From Embiotoca jacksoni (taxonomy: Eukaryota > Chordata > Actinopteri > Embiotocidae): a DNA stretch of 64,000 nt. The stretch spans positions 1,082,990 to 1,146,989 of the forward strand of contig JAKOON010000027.1 of NCBI GenBank assembly GCA_022577435.1, written 5' to 3'. Positions 11,801 to 22,838 of the stretch are shown here, piece after piece; position 1 is the first letter of the stretch; each line of letters begins with the position of its first letter. The translations under genes were made by a program, and so were the position numbers. The notes under the pieces were generated by a model. The model saw nothing but the letters and a program-made list of their open reading frames with translations, was not told the DNA's origin and did not search any database.

Positions 11801-14407
11801 CAATCAAAGAGGAAACACTGGATTTTATTAAAATAAATCTTATATTAGAACGATTACTTTGAAATGTTTTCAAACCAGTTTGGCCACCGACGAGTTGTCA
11901 ATTAATAACAAAGAAATTCATACAAAAATAAAATATGCACACGCTGTTGAATTTAAGCAAAATGTGTGTGAAGAGTATTAATGTGTTATTGTTCACATGA
12001 CAGACGCTTGTTCAGGTGGTTTGGATGGAGTTCAGCTATGTGAATAAATGTTTAAAAACATGAGGAGCTCTCAGAGGAAAACAAAGTTGGAAAATCCTGC
12101 CTTGAAGAATCATTTATTGAGCTGCAGATTTCAGCTGTTGGTTCGTAGGAACGCTGCAGATGTGTTCTTGTTCTCGCAGGACACGTGGGCCGGCGTTCTC
12201 CATCACGTCACGGGAGAACGCGAGTGGGCTCTCGGCGCCTGTCGCCACGACGACGGGGACGAGGAGTTGATGGAGACGGGATCGGCAGCGCACCGAGTGC
12301 TGACGGAGATCGTTCTGGATCCGCGCTGGCTGCGGCGCGTTCAGAAGCGCCTCGGCTTCAGGTGCGCTGCGTCGGCGTGCGTTTTACACGCAGGACGACG
12401 GAACGTGAAGTAACACTCGGTTTTAACGGTGTTTAGGTCGACAGCAGAACTGGAGTCGTTCCACAACCACGTGCTGATGTACGCCGGCGAGAGATTCAGC
12501 TTCACCCCGCCTGTTTATTCAGCTCGCACCCTGCTGGCCGGTTTGGACTACAACCATCACGTCCACCGACCGGAGAGACGACGAGCCGACGGCTCCGTCG
12601 AGTAAGTTCTTAGAATTAACAACAGAATACCCACAAAAACAGAAAAGTGTATGAAATGGTACGGCGGGTGTTCCTGAACGCAGCGCAGCGATGCACTCGT
12701 GTTGTAATTTTTACTTTAGATATCGGAAGCTGTTCAACAGGAAGTCACAGAGGTGGATTCTGTACGCGGTGAAGGTGGACAAGGACTACGGCTACATCCC
12801 CGACCTGCAGAGGGCCGTCCTCCGAAGCCGCTCCGCAGCACACGGAGACGAGCCGACCCAGTGTGGAGGGCCGTGTGTCAGCAGAGGAGAAGGTACACAC
12901 TCATTAAACATGTTTCACCTCTAAAAACCCCGAGTCCAAAAATCAGCACGTTATAGCTGAGAAATATTCCCACCCCTCTCAAAACTAACACAGTTTACAT
13001 ATGTGTGTTTCAGTGTTACCTCCAGATGTGCAGCAGCTGGTGGTGATTAAAGAAGAGGTTCCCCATGAATGGAGCCCCAGTCTGGACCAGCAGGACCCAG
13101 AGCTCCTCCACATAAAGGAGGAAGAGGAGGAACTGCGGAGCAGTCAGGAGGAAGAGCAGCTTCACGGGCCGGAGGAGGATATCACCAGGTTCCCGTTCAC
13201 TGCTGTTCCTGTGAAGAGTGAAGATGACGAAGAGAAACCTCAGTCCTCACATCTTCATCAGAGACAAACTGAAGACGACGGAGAGACAACGGTGAAAACA
13301 GAAAGTGATGGAGAGGACTGTGGAGGACCAGAACCAGCCAGGAACACACATCCAAACAGTCCTTTACTAACTCACACTGAAGGAAAGGTGTTTGAGACTG
13401 ATGTTAGTGTTGATGATGATGATGATGATGATGATGAAGATTTGCAGGAACCTTTGTCAGATTGTGCATCTGAAACTGAAGACAGTGACGATGGTTGGAA
13501 GGAGAGCGGGACGCCTGAGTCGGATGTTGGATGTAGCTCTGTCCAAAAAACCTTTAGCTGCTCTGAGTGTGGTAAACTATTTATTTACAAGCGGTCTCTT
13601 CAGATACACACGACACGTCACTCAGGAAAATGTTCTGCCAGCTGCCTGGATAATAAAAAAAGTGTTGATTGCCAGATGAGAGTCCCGACAGGGAAGAAAC
13701 CACTCGAATGTGATGTTTGCAGACAAACATTCAAACAACACAGAAATCTGAGAGAGCACGAGAGGATCCACACCGGGGAGAGACCGTTCAGCTGCGAGGT
13801 GTGCGGGAAGAGATTTAGACAACACAGAAATGTGAAGACGCACATGGGAATCCACACGGCGGTGAGGCTGTTCGGCTGCGACGTTTGCGGGCGAAGATTC
13901 AAACAGCAAAGAAATCTGAAGGAGCACATGATAGTCCACACGGGAGAGAAACCGTACGGCTGCGACGACTGCGGTCAAAGATTTACACGACAGGACAGTT
14001 TGAACACGCACACGAGGATCCACACGGGAGAGAAACCGTTCAGCTGCGAGCAGTGCGGGAAGAAATTTAACCGACGGGGAAGTCTGAGGAGACACAAGAG
14101 CCTCCACACGGGGGAAAAACCGTTCAGCTGCGATTTCTGCGGCAAACAGTTCACACAAGAGGGATGTTTGAAGAAGCACAAGAGAGTTCACACTGGAGAG
14201 AAACCGTTCAGCTGCGACGTGTGCGGTAAAAAGTTCACGCAAGACGTGAGTCTGAAGAAGCACAAGATAGTTCACACCGGAGAGAAACCGTTCGGCTGCG
14301 ACTTTTGTGGGAAACAATTTACACAAGCGGGAAGTCTGCAGAAGCACAAGAAAAAACACACAGGGACGAAACCGTTCGGCGTGATGAGGAAATCTGAAAA
14401 GACATGA
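8882..14407 (+). CDS. Zinc-finger gene A: transposase-derived domain spliced to nine C2H2 fingers (14 exons)
   Basis: Exons: 8882-9120, 9255-9338, 9477-9563, 9661-9729, 9805-9909, 9997-10294, 10700-10985, 11062-11289, 11369-11454, 11538-11642, 12180-12361, 12437-12601, 12720-12892, 13014-14407. They sum to 3,501 bases with every phase matching, predicting about 1,166 residues. Residues 1-702 resemble an uncharacterised multi-copy fish family that looks like a Kolobok-type DDE transposase: an N-terminal motif with NIGEASRRW, then CPLGHTVWRW, then CTDARGRIS, then NHFWFCAK, then HNHVLMYAGERFSFTPPVYSAR. The first acidic motif, GDGR in relatives as I recall them, reads GGGR here, so catalysis is doubtful. 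The last exon carries the acidic SUMO-motif module and nine fingers from about residue 880. It lacks the MNEVDY first exon used by its paralogues. Alternatively there are two genes with an unseen separate first exon. The ATG at 8882 was chosen because it starts the family-like segment. AATAAA at 14992-14997 is a candidate poly(A) signal. Confidence 0.7.
10504..10543. repeat. Four tandem copies of GTTCACAGAT
   Basis: A perfect 10-bp unit repeated four times in the intron between exons 6 and 7 of gene A. It follows a segment reading AGTGGTTCTCAACTGGTGGG, which is typical of hAT-type repeats. Confidence 0.85.
11643..12179. other. Longest 3'-side intron of gene A; repeat-like, no exon seen
   Basis: AT-rich apart from a G-run near 11721. 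The flanking exon ends (donor GTAAGT at 11643, acceptor CGCAG at 12175-12179) are clear, and no further exon is needed for frame. Confidence 0.5.
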
Positions 14408-16682
14408 GGGCTGTTTGTCCGTCAGCACCTGACTGGAACCGCTCCAGTTTTAAAATGCAGCGGAGAGGAAATCTTACCTGATTCCTGTGAAGAAGATCAA
14501 AGGTTTTATCTGAACTGCAGCTAAACTCCAAGAGTCTTAATATTATGTAGGTCCCCAGGTGGAGGCTCATCTGATGGCTTCCCAGCATGCCCTGGGGCAC
14601 AGGAGATACCTTCAACACCATGTTAACTGTCGCTGGTGTTTTGTCAGTTTTTTACATTTTGTTATTATAGTGCAATTAATTGGTACATTTAGTTAATTAC
14701 ACTGCGAGTGACATTAATTAAATTACTGAGGTTTTCATCATTGACAGTAATCTGAGGCTACATTGATGAATAATTGAGCAATATGACTAAATCACATTAA
14801 TGGAGAAACCATCATCCTGCTTATTGTTCTGAAAAATGTGTATTTGCATCTGATTTCAGTAAAAGAAAAAAAGTGTGTATCATGTTCACCTGTATCAAAA
14901 GGAGATGCAGAAGGATCCTTTTCTTTTGCTTTTCCTTTTTCTTGATTCGACTGAGATTTTATTTCCATATCATACAAACTGAATAGCCTTAAATAAAACT
15001 AGACTGCTCACACCGCAGTCCAACCAAAGTTCCTGGGTTTGGTTTCATCTTTGGACGCCGCCTTCGACCACGTCACGACAAACAAGTGAGAAACCTTTTG
15101 GGAAAAGAGAAATCTACTTTGAACTGCAAAATGCTTCATGGAACATTTTTGTATTTTTATAAAAATCCAATGCTAAAGTAACTGAGTTGGTCTTTCATTG
15201 AAGTTTTGGCTGATAAAGTGGTAAATAGATTTAGTCTCACTCAGGCTGCCTCTCAGTGGGTGAGGTATTACTAGATTTTCCTAACATGTAGAATACAGTA
15301 CACACACACATGGTTCCTCCAGCCATCTGGAACATTCAGAATATTGTGGCCTGAAAAAAGGACCTTCACCATCCGTCGCTTTTCCCATGGCCTCCTTGCG
15401 GGTACAACGTTCTGGGTCTCTTGTTGCTCTCCACGGACCTCCCTTGGTAGATATCATGAGCTTTATTCCCACCTGGTATGGATAAATAGACCTGTAAATA
15501 ATCCAACCCCAATACAAAACAAGTCCAGTCATAGCCTTTCATTTTGATGTATTTAGTAAAGAAAGAATAATTCTGATTACAAGTTTGCCATATAAAGAAT
15601 TATTTAAAAAAATTTCAATAAAAAAATATCTTGCATAGTAAGTTATGAACTTATGTACAGATTCAAAAATTCTAACAAAGATCATAAAAATTCATTCAAG
15701 GTGTCAAAATATTCTGAATTCAGAGGTAGCTCCCGTCTGGTGAGGAGAAGGTCGACTACAGAGTCAGAGAGCCGTCTGTCACCAACACACAGATTTTTAT
15801 TACACGATCATTGTGGCCAAAGAATTCATGACAACAATGTTGTCACAATATCTATTGAACAAAATAATAATGCTGTCAGGAGAGATATGGTTTTATACCT
15901 GCACTGATAGTAGGAGGCACGATTACTACTTCACACTGAGTACTGCTTGCTATGAAACAAATAAATGGAGTAAACAATTCATAATTTTATAATTATTTTT
16001 ATTCAATATGAATTTCATTAGAAATAGCTGAATGATCAATTTCTAAGATCCTTCTAAGAGTAGATCATTATTGTTGTAGGTAAATATACCGCCTCCCCAC
16101 TGTGGGCACGTTTTGAGGTTTTGAGTCACAGTCATTGGAGTGTAAACCAAATAGATTCGCTGGACTGTTCACAATATCAATAATCCATGTTTAAGATAAC
16201 AGTTATCATTAATGCCAGGACATCATGGCACCAGTAGTGTGTATTTTCTGCCACTAGGGGCCTCTCAATCACAACAGTAACAAAAGATGGAGTTTGATTA
16301 AGTTGTGCAGTCGCTTGGGATGATGGGAGTTTACGTCATTGTTAATTTTCATTAGAAATGAAAATTGATCTTTAGTTTAGCAGTTAAAGAAAAGCTAGTC
16401 GTTAGCTGCTGTGGTTAGCTACAGCTCCACTAGCCAGCGCGTAGCGTCTCCGAGAAGTTACAGCTAGTAGAGGCATGGTTTGGTGGATTTGACACAATTG
16501 ACAAGTACCTTATTGAAACAGACTGTTATCTTTTACTGATTCCTCTGGGTTTGAACATTTGGAAACAACTCAACAATATTTATGAGATAGATAGAATTTT
16601 TTTTTTTTTTTTGACATTTTTGCACAGAAAAGAACTATTAAACGTGTAAATGATTCATCCTTCACAATAAAACCTGCAGCTT
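14408..16682. other. Intergenic between convergent genes A and B
   Basis: Contains the gene A 3'UTR with AATAAA at 14992-14997 and then AT-rich sequence. Repeat-like patches lie at about 15340-15550 and 16080-16480 (the latter with a CCACTAGGGG motif). No coding exon was recognised. Confidence 0.5.
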
Positions 16683-19600
16683 CTACTCTGCGTGAGTTCT
16701 CATGTGTCGGTTCAGACTTCCCTGTTGAGTAAAAGTTTTATAACAAACAGCACAAGCGAACGGTTTCTCTCCCGTGTGGACGCCCATGTGTCTCTTCAGA
16801 CTTCCCTGTTGCGTAAAACTTTTCCCACAAATGCCACAAACGAACTGTTTCTCTCCGGTGTGGACGCCGATGTGAATCTTCAGATCGTGTTGGTGCACAA
16901 ACTTTTTCCCGCACAGATCGCAGTCGTACGGTTTCTCTCCCGTGTGGACTCTCGTGTGTGTTTTCAGATGCGTCTTCCTGTTGAATTTCTTCCCGCACAC
17001 GTCACATCCGAACGGTTTCTCTCCCGTGTGGATTCGTCTGTGCGTCACAACGTGCGCCTTCCTGTTGAACGTTTTGCCACAAACGTCGCAACCAAACAGT
17101 TTGTCTCCTCTGTGAACTCTCATGTGCGCCTTAAAGTGTTTTTTCTGGTAAAACTCTTTCCCACAAAGATCGCAGACGAATGATTTCTCCCTCGTGTGGA
17201 CTGTCATGTGTCTCTTCAGATCGCCCTGCTGTGTGAATCTTTTCGCGCAAACATCGCAGCCGAAGGGTTTCTCTCCCGTGTGAACCCTCGTGTGTCTCGT
17301 GAGATTTTGCTGTTGCGTGAATCTTTCGCCGCAAACAGCACAAGTGAACGGTCTCTCTCCCGTATGGGTTCTCATGTGTGCCTTGAAACTGTAGTGGTGC
17401 CCGAAGCTTTTTCCACAAGCATCGCAGCGGAAGGGTTTCTCCCCCGTGTGAACTCGCAGGTGTGTCTTCAGATTTTGTTTTTGTCCAAATCTTTTCCCAC
17501 AGACGTCACAGCTGAACGGTTTCTCTCCTGTCTGGACTCTGATGTGTGAATCTACACTTTTCTTTACTTTAAAACTTTTTTTATTAACTAAACAGCTGGA
17601 AGAGGAAGTATCCACACCCGGCTCAGGTGCCCAGTCACTGTCTTCAGTTTCAGATCCAGAACCTGACAAAGGTTCCTGCCAATCCTCCTCCTCTTCCTCA
17701 TCATCTTCATCATCCTCATGACTGACTTCAGTCTCAGAAGAGTCCGAAGCCTTTCCATCAGTGTGAGTTAGTAAAGGACTGTTTGGATGTGTGTTCCTGG
17801 CTGGTTCTGGTCCTCCACAGTCCTCTCCATCACTTTCTGTTTTCACCGTTGTCTCTCCGTCGTCTTCAGTTCGTCTCTGATGAAGATGTGAGGACTGAGG
17901 TTTCTCTTCGTCATCTTCACTCTTCACAGGAACAGCAGTGAACGGGAACCTGGTGATATCCTCCTCCGGCCCGTGAAGCTGCTCTTCCTCCTGACTGCTC
18001 CACAGTTCCTCCTCTTCCTCCTTTATGTGGAGGAGCTCTGGGTCCTGTGACTTCAGATGCGTCTTTGGGTCCAATCTTTTACCGCGATCGTCAGAATCAA
18101 ACAGTTTTTCTCCTTTGTGGATCCTCATGTGCATCTTCAGATCTCCCTGTCGTGCAAAACTTTTCCCACAAACACCACAGTGAAAGGGTTTCTCTCCCGT
18201 GTGGATTCTGCTGTGCATCCTCAGATTTCCCTGCTGACTGAATCTTTTACCACAATCGTTGCAGCCGAACGGTTTCTCTCCCGTGTGAACCACCATGTGC
18301 GCTTTAAGACTCGTCTTCCGGTTAAATCTTTTGCCGCAGTCGTTGCAGCTGAACGGTTTGTCGCCCGTGTGAACTCTCATGTGCGTCTTCAGATTCCAGT
18401 CGTATCGAAATCTTTTCCCACAAACGTAACAGTCAAACGGCGTCTCTCCAGTGTGGACTCTGATATGCGTCTTCAGATCTCCCTGGTGGTTAAATCTTTT
18501 CCCACAAACATCACAGCTGATGGGCTTCTCCCCCGAATGGCCCCTCATGTGTTTCTTCAGAACTCCCTTTTCTGTAAATCTTCTACCGCAGACGCTGCAA
18601 CTGAACGGCCTCTCGCCAGTGTGGACTCTAACGTGTTTCTGCAGGTCGGCATGTTGGCGAAATCTTTTCCCGCAATGATCACAACCGAACGGTTTCTCTC
18701 CCGTGTGGACTCTGATGTGAGTGTTCAGATTTCCCTGATTTCTAAATCTTTTATCACAAATTTTGCAACCGAACGGTCGCTCTCCCGTGTGGACTCTCAT
18801 GTGCGTCTCAAGATGCGCCTTTTGGTAAAATCTTTTACCACAATTTTTGCAAACAAACGGTTTCTCTCCCGTGTGGACTCTCATGTGCGTCTTAAGATGC
18901 GGCTTTTGGAAAAATCTTTTCCCGCAAACATCACAACCGAACGGTCGAAATCTTTCAGCACAAACATCATGACCAAGTTCAGAATCAGGTGCTCTGATCT
19001 GCTTCAAACTGCCGTCTCTCTCTTCAATTTCAGGAACTGTGAAGGGCTCCTGCCACTCCTCCTCTTCATCATCATCATCAACACTAACATCAGTCTCAAA
19101 CACCTTTCCATCAGTGTGAGTTAGTAAAGGACTGTTTGGATGTGTGTTCCTGGCTGGTTCTGGTCCTCCACAGTCCTCTCCATCACTTTCTGTTTTCACC
19201 GTTGTCTCTCCGTCGTCTTCAGTTTGTCTCTGATGAAGATGTGAGGACTGAGGTTTCTCTTCGTCATCTTCACTCTTCACAGGAACAGCAGTGAACGGGA
19301 ACCTGGTGATATCCTCCTCCGGCCCGTGAAGCTGCTCTTCCTCCTGACTGCTCCACAGTTCCTCCTCTTCCTCCTTTATGTGGAGGAGCTCTGGGTCCTG
19401 CTGGTCCAGACTGGGGCTCCATTCATGGGGAACCTCTTCTTTAATCACCACCAGCTGCTGCACATCTGGAGGTAACACTGAAACACACACACATGTACAT
19501 GATGGACAACTGTGACTTGACGTATATTCTGATCTTCAGTAATATTTAATGTGAATTAAAACTCTCTTATTAAGAACATGTGTAACTCCAGTGGTTCATT

Positions 19601-20404
19601 ATATTAGAGAACTAAACTCCAGCACTTTTACACAACGTTCCTCAGATCAGCTGAGTCGGACTTCAGGCAGCAGGAACTCCATCATACAGCTGCTGAGCTG
19701 ACACGACTACTTTGGACTGATTTCTCCTAAAATATCTTATTGTTCATGTTTGATGATTCATTTCATGTTCAGTGATCCTGTTGGAGAGATTCTGGAAACA
19801 TGTTTGTCAAATAACAGAAAGACATAAAAATCTCAGTCTTTGGTAAAATCTCCTCGTGTTGTTGTGATTCAAACTATTTGTTGAATCAATAAAAATGTTT
19901 TGCTTTTAATTCTATTTCACATTTATTTTCATTCATTTATTAAGTCGTTGAATCCTACCTGCAGCCGAACGTTTGTCTTTTATTTTTTTTAAGACGAACT
20001 ACAAACTAAATTTCACGTGTGCCCGCCGTAAACCGTCCGGGTGCTGCACTGTGATGAGTTCCACCTCTTTGATTCCGACAACACACCGTTATTGATTACT
20101 GTTAGTAATAAAATAAAATAAATAAAAAACGGGTTTTAATATTTCTGAATATATTGAGATGAGATGAGAATCTCCGTTGTTATGTGGATCGTTGTTGTTT
20201 TTTCCAGCCCCCCTACAACAAGCTAGCAGTGAGCCGTTTCCTCCTGGAGAAACACTCCACATTAAATCTGTGGTTCTTCTTACCAGCGGTTTGGTTTACA
20301 ACAATATCCTGCGGCTGATGGACACCGAGGCGGTTCATCTCCAGTTTCTCTGCAACAGACACACTTTCAGTTTGGTGCTGTTGAAGATAATCCACTTCGT
20401 TCAT
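16683..20404 (-). CDS. Zinc-finger gene B: double protein with two acidic modules and two finger arrays
   Basis: Exon 1 is 20284-20404 (40 codons plus one base, from MNEVDYLQQH to NQTA, donor GTAAGA). Exon 2 is 16683-19477, after TTTCAG. Together 2,916 bases, 971 residues, stop TAG. Order: exon-1 segment, acidic module (about residues 41-165), ten canonical C2H2 fingers with TGEKPF linkers, one decayed finger (KLFDSDDRGKRLDPK, both Cys lost), a second acidic module starting abruptly at QDPELLHIKE, then ten more fingers ending HMRTHAE. It is expected to be a nuclear DNA-binding regulator. The family norm here is one module plus 7-12 fingers, so this is an in-frame fusion of two second exons, joined near 18047. 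Confidence 0.88.
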
Positions 20405-20992
20405 GGTGTCCGCACTTCTTCTCTTCTTTAAAACACACTAAACAAACTGGAGGATGGTTTCAGATGAACTGGGCATGCGCAGAATCGATCACGATGCACG
20501 TCGGGTCCATTTCTGTCGGACTTTGATCCAGGATGTATTATAGGAGCTGAGATACACACTGAAAACAGGGCGGTTTGTTGACGGATCTCGGTTTGAAACA
20601 GGCATCTGCACGGACACCTACATTCTCCGTCTCCATCGTAACCACCGAATGACGCGGCTGGATACGACTACTTCCGGTAAGTACTTTCAAAGTAAGGGTC
20701 ATGGATGGATACGATGACTTAAATTATGATGTTAATTGTTATTTTTTGACTAATTTACATAAAACACACAAAAAAAACAACGTAAAAACAAAGATAGAAC
20801 CCAGTTTGGGTCCGTGTCTGTTTTAATCCAAACTAACTATGACTAACAGGTTTATTTAAATCCAGCAGAAAGAAAACCAGACAACAAAGACACTTGTTTT
20901 TTGTTTGTTTACTTTTAATGTCATCCACAAGAGAACGAACAACCGAAGCACGATGATAAAAACTTAAGACAAGTCCGATGTCGTTCAAGCGT
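20405..20992. other. Gene B promoter block and gene C 3' region
   Basis: 20405 to about 20640 is the shared promoter block of the family, with the GC-rich palindromic CATGCGCA at 20474-20481. TTTATT at 20851-20856 (AATAAA on the - strand) lies 137 bases past the gene C stop and is its likely poly(A) signal. Confidence 0.55.
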
Positions 20993-22838
20993 TCATGTGT
21001 GAACTCTGCCGTGTCGCTGAAGATGCGCCTTCTGGGTGAATCTCTTCCCACAATGGTCGCAGCAGAACGGCTTCTCGCCCGTGTGGACGCGCGTGTGTCT
21101 CCTCACGCTGTTCTGGCTCGTGAACGTTTGACCGCAGAAGTGGCAGACGAAGGGTTTCTCCCCCGTGTGAACCCTCCGGTGTCGGTGCAGGTGCGTCTTC
21201 TGGTTGAACCGTTTCCCGCAGTCGTCGCACTCGAACGGTTTCTCGCCCGTGTGGACGCGCGTGTGCGTCTTCAAGTCCGTCTGCTGGCTGAATCTTTTCC
21301 CGCAGTAGCCGCAGCTGAAGGGTTTCTCCCCCGTGTGGATTCTCACGTGCGTCCGGAGATCTCGCTGCTCGCCAAATCGCTTGCCGCACTCGTCGCAGGC
21401 GAACGGTTTCTCCCCCGTGTGGACTTTGACGTGTCGCCTGGCGTAGTTCTTCTTCGTAAACTCTCTGCTGCAAATATTACAGACGAACGTTTTCTCTCTC
21501 GCGTGCGAATCTGCGTTTTGCTTCACCGTGAAATATTTGTTCTTCACTAAACCACCGGAGCAATGTTTTTCCGAATGAGCTCGCACGTGTCTCTGCAGCG
21601 ACCTCTTGTGGACAAACTGTTTATGACACTCGGAGCAACCGAAGGATTTTTTGCCCACATCAGTGTTTCCACCAGACTCAGGCGTCCCGCTCTCCTTCCA
21701 ACCATCGTCACAGTCTTCGGTTTCAGATCCAGAATCTGATAAAGGTTCCTGCCACTCATCTTCATCATCATCTTCATCATCATCATCATCATCAACACTA
21801 ACATCAGTCTCAAACACCTTTCCATCAGTGTGAGTTAGTAAAGGACTGTTTGGATGTGTGTTCCTGGCTGGTTCTGGTCCTCCACAGTCCTCTCCATCAC
21901 TTTCTGTTTTCACCGTTGTCTCTCCGTCGTCTTCAGTTTGTCTCTGATGAAGATGTGAGGACTGAGGTTTCTCTTCGTCATCTTCACTCTTCACAGGAAC
22001 AGCAGTGAACGGGAACCTGGTGATATCCTCCTCCGGCCCGTGAAGCTGCTCTTCCTCCTGACTGCTCCACAGTTCCTCCTCTTCCTCCTTTATGTGGAGG
22101 AGCTCTGGGTCCTGCTGGTCCAGACTGGGGCTCCATTCATGGGGAACCTCTTCTTTAATCACCACCAGCTGCTGCACATCTGGAGACAACACTGAAACAC
22201 ACACACATGTACATGATGGAACAACTTCAGATGAAGTATTTTCTACAGAACTGTCAGTGGTAGTTTAAAAATATCTCGTAGATTTATTATCAGTCTGAAC
22301 ACAAAAAAATCCAACACAATAAACTAATTTGTCCTTGAATGTTTAACTGACTTCTCAGTGAAGACTTATTTATTTATTATTCATTATAGTTATCTCCAAA
22401 ACGGAAAATTAATACAAGTTAATGTCCATTTTTAGACGTATGTGTCTCAAACTGCTATAAATGTGTATTTCTATAAGAGCTGGACCCTTACTGTTCATTT
22501 CCGTTTTTTTCAAACTGTCAAAATAAATTTATTAAAAAAAAAAAAACCGTTATTAATCAAATCTATTTTCTGTCCTTCCTGAATATATTGAGATGAGATG
22601 AGAATCTCCGTTGTTATGTGGATCGTTGTTGTTTTTTCCAGCCCCCCTACAACAAGCTAGCAGTGAGCCGTTTCCTCCTGGAGAAACACTCCACATTAAA
22701 TCTGTGGTTCTTCTTACCAGCGGTTTGGTTTACAACAATATCCTGCGGCTGATGGACACCGAGGCGGTTCATCTCCAGTTTCTCTGCAACAGACACACTT
22801 TCAGTTTGGTGCTGTTGAAGATAATCCACTTCGTTCAT
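20993..22838 (-). CDS. Zinc-finger gene C (seven C2H2 fingers)
   Basis: Exon 1 is 22718-22838, exon 2 is 20993-22191; 1,320 bases, 439 residues, stop TGA directly after a VHT. The exon-1 peptide and acidic module match the other paralogues. An Asp/Glu stretch (VDDDDDDEDDDEDEWQEP) follows, encoded by an ATC/TTC-type triplet run on the + strand. Fingers 1 and 2 are atypical (CSECHKQF; CNICSREF without a TGEKP linker). Fingers 3-7 are regular. Exon 1, intron, module and fingers 1-4 are almost identical to gene D, while fingers 5-7 are unique to this gene. It is likely a nuclear DNA-binding protein; target unknown. Confidence 0.88.

Noticed and set aside
13014..13390. The acidic module as the FiNZ domain of cyprinid finger genes
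   Set aside because: Both are acidic and lysine-glutamate rich, but the residue pattern here (VIKEEVPHEW, PVKSEDDEEK) does not match FiNZ as I know it; kept as a separate module.
20177..20431. An 84-residue frame opposite exon 1, repeated at all seven first exons
   Set aside because: Conserved only because exon 1 and its flanks are conserved. It crosses the exon-1 splice donor, and the strand of exon 1 explains the locus fully.
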